From: Intoshia linei
Lineage: Eukaryota; Orthonectida; Rhopaluridae
DNA length: 23,955 nucleotides
Direction of reading: 5' to 3'
Assembly (NCBI GenBank): GCA_001642005.1
Contig: LWCA01000545.1
Coordinates: 1-23,955 of the forward strand
Part shown: piece by piece, positions 17,901-23,955 of the stretch
Layout of the letters: each line of letters opens with the position of its first letter
Position numbering within the stretch: the stretch's first letter is position 1
Program-made: the position numbers and the translations under genes
Notes under the pieces: model-generated
Told to the model about the DNA's origin: nothing
Database searches by the model: none
The model's input: only the letters and a program-made list of their open reading frames with translations

Positions 17901-20831
17901 TCTTAATTAACACATTTTCTCTTAAATTAATAATACAAATTCCGAAGACCTTCAAAAGTGCTCACAATTTTAATTTCCAGTTTTTCTTTTTCTTTTATAA
18001 ATCTCTATCAATGAGACAAGTTATTTCGATGAAGGGTCTCAAACTTTTATTAGAAAATTTTAAATTTGACCTTATCAATTAAATTTCAATAATAGATAAC
18101 AGCGCTAAAAGCCTCAAATATTCAAAAACTTGGATTGTGAAGAAAAAAAGTTATTTTTCATAAAAATTTCCCATAACGAGTTCAAAATTTAGGTTTGCGA
18201 AAAAAAAAATTATTTTTATCATACATTCAATTTTATATAAGTGTAAGATATTGTTAAGAGTCGTTTGTGATTTAAAAAAATAAATTTTTGATCTAAAAAT
18301 TTGTAAAAAAATTATACAACTTTAGTTTCTTGGTTGAAAAAGAAATATTGGTAAGTAATTTAAGAAACATTATAAATAAATAAAAAATCTCATAAAACGG
18401 GTTTGTGATGGAAAAATGCACTTTTACTCTTAAAATATTGTCATTATACCATAATGTTTTGAGAGTAAAAAGTCATTTTTGATTAAAATTGGTTAAACAT
18501 GCATCATGTCAAAAAATCAGGTTATTGATGAAAAAAAATTATTTTTATAAAGTATATATGTCAAAAAGTGTAAAAACTGGTGTTTTGGTAGAAAAATCTA
18601 ATTTTTGATCAAAAAATGGTTAAAAACTAGATTGTGTCAAATATGGGTAATTTGTGAAATAACTATATTTTTCATCTAACAACTTGTCAAAAAGTACCAA
18701 AAGTGGTGTTTTGGTAGAAAAAATTAATTTTTGATCAAAAAAAGGTTTAAAACTAAATTGTGTTAAAAATGCGTAATTTTTGTACTAACTAAATTTTTGA
18801 TCTAAAAATTTATCGAAATGTGCTAAAAGTGGTGTTGTAGTAGAAAAAATTAATTTTTGAATAAAAATGATTAAAAACTAAATTATGTGAAATAACTAAA
18901 TTTTTGATCTAACAATATGTCAAAAAGTGCTAAAAAGTGGAATTTTGGTAGAAAAAATTAATTTTTCATCAAAAATTGATCATGAAAATGTTTTAAACTT
19001 GAATTTGTAGAATATAAATGTAATCTATCGAAATTTGATTCAACAATCATAAAATTTTAATTTGGGGTTGAACAGAAATTTTCATCAAAAACTAAAAACC
19101 CACTTTTTGTAGTATAAAATTTGTCTAAAAATGTTATATCTCGGTTTGTGGTTAGAAAAAGTAATTTTTCCAATTAAATTATAGTTAAAACATTACAAAA
19201 TTTGATTTAGATTCGTTGAAAAAAAATATTAATCACAAATTAATAAATAAATTAGCAATCTTAAAGTTAATAAATAAGTCTTAAATAATAAAAAATATTT
19301 TTTTTTCACAAATGTTTGTTAAAAAACGTTAAAATTGTAATGGTTCCAGATACCAAATTTTCCAATCAGCAATTGATCAGCTACAGTATTGAACCAAAAA
19401 ATTACCATTATTATTTTTGTATCTAAAAGGAGGAACGTTTTGATTGTCATAATTAGAATAAATTTTAAACGTAGTTTTATTTTCGGTATTATAAGGATCA
19501 GATTGTAAATAATTATGTTGTTGAAAAGAATTTTGATATTTGTCAAAATTTGACGATTGCACTGAAGCAGACCTTTTTTGATGATTTGGAATTCTTTGAT
19601 GATTATAATTTGTATATAAACCTTTTCGATAGTCTTCGCTATAATATCTATTTGTATAATCTCTACTAACATTCTTGGTTTTATATCGCCCTTCCCTCGG
19701 TATTTTATACTCTTTAGTATTTGAAGCCTGGTTTGAGTTTCTCAAAATTTCCAAAACCAATACTTTCGATGTGGAAATATGCACAACTACATCATTTATA
19801 TCCATTTGAGAAGTATCAGTGCTGTTTATCGATACAATTCTATCAAAACACATTAAAATGGTTTGTTGCTCAATGGCGGATCCGCTTTTAATTCTACTAA
19901 CATATATGAAAGAGATGCCTTCCTTGTCGTTCTCACTAGTTGATTCACCGTTAGGTAATTCATAGCCTTGTCTAATAAAAAACCCGACTGACTGACCTGG
20001 GCGTTTCACAATTTTAACCGTCAGTACTCTGTATTTACAGTTTCTAAACACTACTAAATTTTTTTCTATACGGATAATTTCACATTGAATGTCTGAATTG
20101 TAATTATATTTATCTCGCGATTTCTCAATTTTGTTTTGCCTACATTGATTTTGGTTTATGTTACAATCTTGATAAAAACCGTTGCATAATTTTTCCACAT
20201 CTTTGTGATTGTCGTAAGGACTGTAGTCCATATCATAACGTTCCTCAGTTTCGATTTCGTGGATTTTTTGTCGAGGAGGGTAAGTATCATATGCTTTTTC
20301 ATCGTAACGGTGTATATTTTTATCGCAAAAATAGTCGTAACTGGAATCATCATTTTTATATAACTCTGACGAGCCTCTAGTCTCTTCAGAATCTGGTTGT
20401 AAATGTTTTTGCATTTTGTAATCATTTTGAGAGTAAATTCGACCATATCTATCATCTAAATGTTGGTGTTTCTTTTCTTGTTTTATTTTGTTTTTTTCGA
20501 ATTCAGGGTTATACCTTTCACTATCAATTGACACCTTTTTTGTATCTCTGTAGTGGTGGTTGAGTTCCATATTTTTATAGTTGTGCAATTCTTTTTCTTC
20601 TCTGGGTACGTCTCGAGAAGCACTCTGTCTATTCCGATGCTCTCTATGTTGTCTACGTGGAACACTTTGAACTTCTCGATCACTTCTATCTGCAGTATGG
20701 TTTTGTCTTTCTTTTTCGATTGTAGTTTTATCGTTTTCATGTTGAGATTTAGAGGAACCTGTATTTACGTAATATGTTTCTTTAGGATACTGTTTATTTT
20801 TCTTGTTTTCATCTCTATTTTTATGATTCAT
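14992..20831 (-). CDS. SYD-1 / RhoGAP100F-type synaptic scaffold (PDZ-C2-RhoGAP)
   Basis: This is a homologue of SYD-1 (Drosophila RhoGAP100F; vertebrate SYDE1/2), a presynaptic active-zone assembly protein. Four exons, 20831-19406, 17662-16655, 16584-16424 and 15213-14992, total 2817 nt (938 aa) with all junctions in frame. Residues 1-265 are a low-complexity, charged N-terminus. PDZ covers about 268-363 (VKIVKRPGQSVGFFIRQG carboxylate-loop region; VSRIKSGSA). C2 covers about 570-710 (FSGRFIAHILMATNL, DLYCVVQADG, WNELFGIDVE). RhoGAP covers about 733-938 (VPIILRRLIHEIE, ILKDFLRELAHP, FGSILFCPPS). At the arginine-finger position GIYR is replaced by GIYT (Thr775), and the NLAxxFGP-type asparagine is also not conserved (SAILGNVFGS). 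GTPase activation is therefore doubtful. The protein stops at CWSI right after the GAP fold. Introns are 1743, 70 and 1210 bp. I chose the ATG at 20829-20831 because no acceptor is seen just upstream. Confidence 0.92.
15790..16270. repeat. Dispersed repeat family, copy B (body)
   Basis: It follows the plus-strand order of copy A: ATGAATACTAAA, GTGAAAACGTCACTTTCTTA, TTCTAGGAC, GATGATTTTAAAATC, GGACTCGTTTGA and TTTTTGACCTTGAAGGATT. It ends near AACAGACAAATAAATAAAC without the TCCTAACTTATATAAT terminus seen in copy A. It lies inside a SYD-1 intron. Confidence 0.7.
16290..16360 (+). repeat. Dispersed repeat family, isolated left end
   Basis: It starts TCCTAACTTATATAATATGC after an A, then TTTTTGTTTGTGTGTG and AGCTTTATTTAAATA. 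Only the terminal module is kept; the body that follows in the 23815 copy is absent. It sits directly downstream of copy B in inverted orientation relative to that body. Confidence 0.7.
17663..19405 (-). other. 1743-bp intron of SYD-1 between PDZ and C2 exons
   Basis: The donor is ATG|GTAATTT at 19405 and the acceptor TTTTAG at 17663-17664. The phase-1 junction makes a Glu codon. The proximal half (17670-18100) is featureless AT-rich sequence. From about 18100 to 19200 it is made of diverged tandem units (separate entry). No exon was seen inside. Confidence 0.8.
18540..18990. repeat. Diverged tandem repeat, period about 126 bp
   Basis: Units share TCAAAAAGTG, AAAAGTGGTGTTTTGGTAGA, AAAATTAATTTTTGATCAAA, GGTTAAAAACTAAATTGTGT and GAAATAACTAAATTTTTGAT. 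The TCAAAAAGT-like motif starts at 18561, 18687, 18813 and about 18920, giving spacings of 126, 126 and about 107. Weaker relatives of the same words extend the array to roughly 18100 and 19200. It is satellite-like and carries no coding signal. Confidence 0.8.
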
Positions 20832-21422
20832 TCCAAACAGAAAAAATTAAAAAATTTTGCACCAATATTCAATATATATTTCAAAGTATTACCTAAATAT
20901 ATTAAAGGTAATCAGTGATGATTTTGGTAGTTTTATATTGATTATATTCAAATATGCTTATAGATGTGTACATTATAAAATGTACAAATTTTTCTCTTGA
21001 TAATAAGACTACAACTAACTGGGTGCACAAATTATTTAGCAACATCACATAATATTGATTACTCCAAATTCATAATTGCAGAGTAGTTGTACTTACTTAT
21101 TGGATAAATTTAATATACCAAATATTTTCAATTTTACCAGTAAATTTGTTTTGTATCGAATAATTTAAACTTTTTCATATTGAATAAAAGTACAAAATAA
21201 CTAAAAGTGCGTTATCATAAAATCAATGAATAAATTAAGGACAAATTTCAACATTGTATTGCCGCTTTAGGTATATTCAATATCAATTTAATTTAGCATA
21301 TATAAAACTTATCGATCTATTATTTATTTCTGCACGTTGTATTATGTATTTAATACAAAACTAGTAACATTGTTTTAATTGTAATACATAATATTTATTT
21401 ATTACAATCATTATAATGTGCA
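20832..21422. other. Intergenic region upstream of SYD-1
   Basis: These 591 bp lie between the SYD-1 start and the stop of the next minus-strand gene. They should contain the SYD-1 promoter and 5' UTR and the neighbour's 3' UTR. I see AT-rich sequence only; the plus-strand frame reaching 20918 is the antisense shadow of SYD-1. Confidence 0.5.
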
Positions 21423-23380
21423 TTATATTTCTTGTGAGATATTGTTCGTTGATTTTTTTTGAGTTTCAGAACTAAATCCCAACAAATTATACATAAAATA
21501 ATGTGGAGTGATTTTAACAGGCATTCTTTTCTCAATTTGGCTTATTAAATTTGGTTTAAACTGTGGATCCACCATATTTTCGTTGGATGTTTTACGAAAT
21601 ATTTCACCTTTTATAACATCTTTTTCTTGTATTGAATCTGATATCTTTAAAAAACGAATCAAATAAATATAAACATAAATATAAAGTAGTCAATCCAACC
21701 CTTTATAACAGACCAAATCACCATTTTATCAGGGAGATGAGATATACTAAATATTGAACAAGCATTATGACATTTTTTGGTTTATATGGTAAATTTATAG
21801 GCGATTAACGGAGGATTGATATGAAAATTATAATAACAAAAAAAATTTAAAATATACAAATACACAAATAGAAGAGTCTCTATTATTCGTTCAGTTTACA
21901 TTTTAAAAGGTTGATTATAAACCAATTTTTTTGAATATTTTAAAAACCTTAACATCAGGCAATTGTTTTACACCAATTTCAATAGCATCATAAAATTGTT
22001 CAATATCTATTATATTGTCTTGCAATCCCATTAAAGACATCAATGCCTCTATCAATTCAGACTCCAATACATTTTCCCCTAAAAACACTTTTTAATTAAA
22101 TAATACATAATGTATACAAAGTACAATTACACCGGGTTACAATTGCAATTGTACCATCAGGGCCTACCTGATTTATTAAAACATTTTTAAAAATGGCTTT
22201 TTTTAAATTAGTTTTACAATCAAGTGATCCTGGCAAATGATTTTATCTGGGTCATTGGTTTTTTAGTTCACTAGGTATCTTGGTTTTTTTACATTTTACA
22301 TAACATAATGTAGATTCTACATTGTACATAATTCTACATGTAGATAAAGCAAAACTTGCTTAAAATATGTCTGTCTGTTTGTGTAACCATTTATTTAGAA
22401 AAGTAATATTCCCAGAAATTTCAAAAACAAATATTCAAAGTCAGTTTTTTTTCCACGCAGACAGTAGGATAAATTTGAATTTCTAAAATTCCCACGTTCA
22501 AGGCCAACACCCCAAATTACTCCTTTTTTGAAAAATGAAAAACTTGAGTCCTAGAATTTTAAAAAGCACAAAATCTATTACCGCTTTTCAAGGCTCATAT
22601 CCTTAGTAAGGATTCCTTACTTATATAAAATTATTTAGCTAAAAATATATTTAAATCTAAAAATAATAAATATACTATCTGTTTTCGTTTTCTATTTTAT
22701 ACCGTTAATCTAAGTACATAAGAAGCGTAGATTTTTAAAATTTAAAATATAATTTGATGTGATGTGAATTGACCGGTAAATAGTGGAATAAATTTGAGAA
22801 ACACTTTCATCCTGAAATGAGTTATAAAAAAAACTATGTACTACATGTATATGTATTTAAAATTATATTTTGCTGGGATTCATATTTTTATGGGGATTTA
22901 GGGATTTAGGGTTTTAACTATAATTTGATTGTTTTTAAGATCATACACTCATTGATAATACATTAAACATGGGCCATCGACATAGCTAGCTGCTGTTTGT
23001 ACGAAGTACATAACAGTCAAGCTACTAGTCTTATAAATTTTATTTCCAAAAATTTACGTCTTCTCGACAAACCCCAAATTATCCATTATTTTGAAAAATT
23101 AAAAAATGACAACTAATTATTAGCCTAATACATGTTTTTTCCAGTTAAGAAACCCAAAAATATGGATTTCAGTTTCAGACAAATATTAGAATACAAAAGA
23201 AATTTAAAATTAAATTAATTAAATATTAATAAACAATACCTCTAATTTGTAACAAATTTAAAAAATCGGAACGATAAATGAAATAACTGCAAAGTTCTTC
23301 GTCCCATTCTCCAAGATTTTCAAATGATTTTTCAATATTTTGTACATTTGTTCCAAATGCTGGTTGGTGATTTATGTACA
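21423..23380 (-). CDS. Probable CFAP251/WDR66 C-terminal exons (partial gene)
   Basis: The 3' exons of a gene that continues beyond the right edge: 23380-23240, 22078 to either 21974 or 21923, and 21637-21423 (TAA). Phases fit throughout. The product reads YINHQPAFGTNVQNIEKSFE, LNLLQIRGENVLESELIEAL and MPVKITPHYFMYNLLGF. The order 'YINHxPAFG', then 'LLxxRGExxxESEL..AL..LMG', then 'P..I....F...LLGF' resembles the EF-hand-like C-terminus I associate with CFAP251 (WDR66), an axonemal calmodulin- and spoke-associated complex subunit. The WD40 part that would prove it is outside the window. Two donors after exon 2 both keep frame (GTGTAA at 21973, GTTTAT at 21922). Without splicing, the exon would end at a stop just past 21923. 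The 1161-bp intron between exons 1 and 2 carries repeats. The assignment rests on remembered motifs and is moderate; a different ciliary EF-hand protein is possible. Confidence 0.55.
22330..22600 (+). repeat. Dispersed repeat family, copy C
   Basis: It follows the left-end-first order: TGTCTGTTTGTGTAACCATT, ATTTAGAAAAGTA, then AGGATAAATTTGAATTTCTA, CCAACACCCCAAATTACTCC, TTTTTTGAAAAATGAAAAAC and GAGTCCTAGAATTTTAAAAA. The terminal TCCTAACTTATATAAT is degraded. It lies within an intron of the CFAP251-like gene. Confidence 0.6.
22985..23110 (+). repeat. Dispersed repeat family, copy D (fragment)
   Basis: It contains the hairpin-prone CTGTTTGTACGAAGTACATA (also seen near 12767), then CTACTAGTCTTATAAATTTT and AACCCCAAATTATCCATTAT, TTTGAAAAATTAAAAAATG. 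It is shortened between the terminal and body modules. Confidence 0.5.
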
Positions 23381-23496
23381 CTATGATAAAATGAATTTAT
23401 ATGTCTAATAATATTATATATTAATAATTAAATATTGTAATAGGGTAAGACTCATAAGACATAACAGCGATAGATTATGGGATAATTATCCCATAA

Positions 23497-23660
23497 TCCT
23501 TACTTATATAATATGCTATGCAATATTTGTTTGTGTGTGTTACCGTTTATTTCAATACCTACCAGTCTTAGAATTACAATTAGAATTTTATAAAGTACAC
23601 ATTTCAATTACAGGTTTTTCCGAGGTTGTTAGCAAAACAAATTTCAGTTTCGGTGCACTA
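23497..23660 (+). repeat. Dispersed repeat family, copy E
   Basis: It starts TCCTTACTTATATAATATGC directly at the edge of a 26-bp palindrome (23473-23498). It continues with TTTGTTTGTGTGTGTTACCG, TTTATTTCAATACCTACCAG, TCTTAGAATT and a TTTCAATTACAGGTTTTTCC block shared with copy F. Confidence 0.7.
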
Positions 23661-23814
23661 ATGCGCCATGAGTAGAGTTGAAGTGTATCGCAAGGAATGT
23701 TTAGTTTATTTTATGAATTTTTAAAAATTAGCGTCAAACTTTTACATTGACCATTATTTAATGAACATTTTAGTATTTACTATTACAATGTAAATACTTA
23801 AATATAATATTTAA

Positions 23815-23955
23815 TCCTAACTTATATAATATTTTTGTGTGTGTGTGTTCCACTTTATTGAAATAACTACGAGTCTTAGAATTTTATAAAGTTTACATTT
23901 GAATTACAGTTTTTTCCGGGACGTATAATAAGATAAATTTCAACCTCCCAAACTC
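23815..23955 (+). repeat. Dispersed repeat family, copy F, cut by window edge
   Basis: It starts TCCTAACTTATATAATATTT after an A, then GTGTGTGTGTG, CTTTATTGAAATAACTACGA, GTCTTAGAATTTTATAAAGT, AATTACAGTTTTTTCCGGG and GATAAATTTCAACCTCC. It is the best preserved partner of the reverse complement of copy A and runs off the right end. Confidence 0.75.

Noticed and set aside
18540-18990. Regular repeats that might be a CRISPR-like array
   Set aside because: The units are contiguous ~126-bp tandem copies with diverged sequence and no short repeat/spacer alternation, in a eukaryotic intron.
19319-20918. Several other frames over the SYD-1 first exon (117, 99, 85 and 121 codons)
   Set aside because: They overlap the PDZ-containing frame on either strand and are low-complexity Ile/Lys/Phe-rich products of AT bias.
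22992-23024. Helitron 3' end (hairpin followed by CTAG)
   Set aside because: The hairpin CTGTTTGTAC(GAA)GTACATAACAG is followed by CTACTAG, but the sequence beyond matches the interior of other family copies, so this is not a boundary.

Overview
This is a very AT-rich animal nuclear window with six protein-coding genes that can be assigned from conserved motifs. Five lie on the minus strand (MANF, CDK8, SNX1/2, SYD-1, a probable CFAP251 C-terminus). One lies on the plus strand (the C-terminal half of an SLC18 vesicular transporter). A vesicular amine/acetylcholine-type transporter plus a SYD-1 synaptic scaffold implies an animal with neurons. Most introns are only 33-70 bp, and a second class of 0.3-2.4 kb is mostly filled with repeats. 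A reduced or compact invertebrate such as an orthonectid (Intoshia-like) is my best guess, but this is inference from gene structure and composition only.

Left part (1-6346). The first 2.8 kb hold no recognisable gene. They contain a CACTG-ended MITE (540-1086), one copy of a dispersed repeat (about 1205-1708) and a 543-bp pogo/Tigger-type element with an N-terminal DNA-binding remnant (1750-2292). The SLC18 exons follow (2773-5085, +). They converge with a complete four-exon MANF gene (5122-5770, -), with 36 bp between the stop codons.

Middle (6347-14991). CDK8 (6347-10953, -) has ten exons. Its three longest introns are 53 bp, 858 bp and 2423 bp, and the last carries a Tc1/mariner fossil and hAT-like debris. 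A single-exon SNX1/2 gene (11076-12422, -) ends 122 bp upstream of the CDK8 start. A mobile-element cluster follows: a Buster-type hAT element (13135-13863) abutted by a Tc1/mariner deletion element (13874-14358).

Right part (14992-23955). SYD-1 (14992-20831, -) encodes PDZ, C2 and RhoGAP domains in four exons, and its RhoGAP domain has lost the arginine finger. A diverged ~126-bp tandem repeat sits in its first intron. Upstream of it are the last exons of a probable CFAP251/WDR66 gene that runs off the right edge. A dispersed noncoding repeat family starting A|TCCTAACTTATATAAT occurs several times across the window.

All exon models were built by hand from splice signals and conserved residues. 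The four complete genes stay in frame across every junction (CDK8 345 aa, SYD-1 938 aa, MANF 175 aa, SNX 448 aa). No tRNA, rRNA or CRISPR array was seen. The genes act in unrelated cellular jobs (vesicle loading, ER proteostasis, Mediator kinase, endosomal sorting, synapse assembly, cilia), and no operon-like functional cluster is evident.
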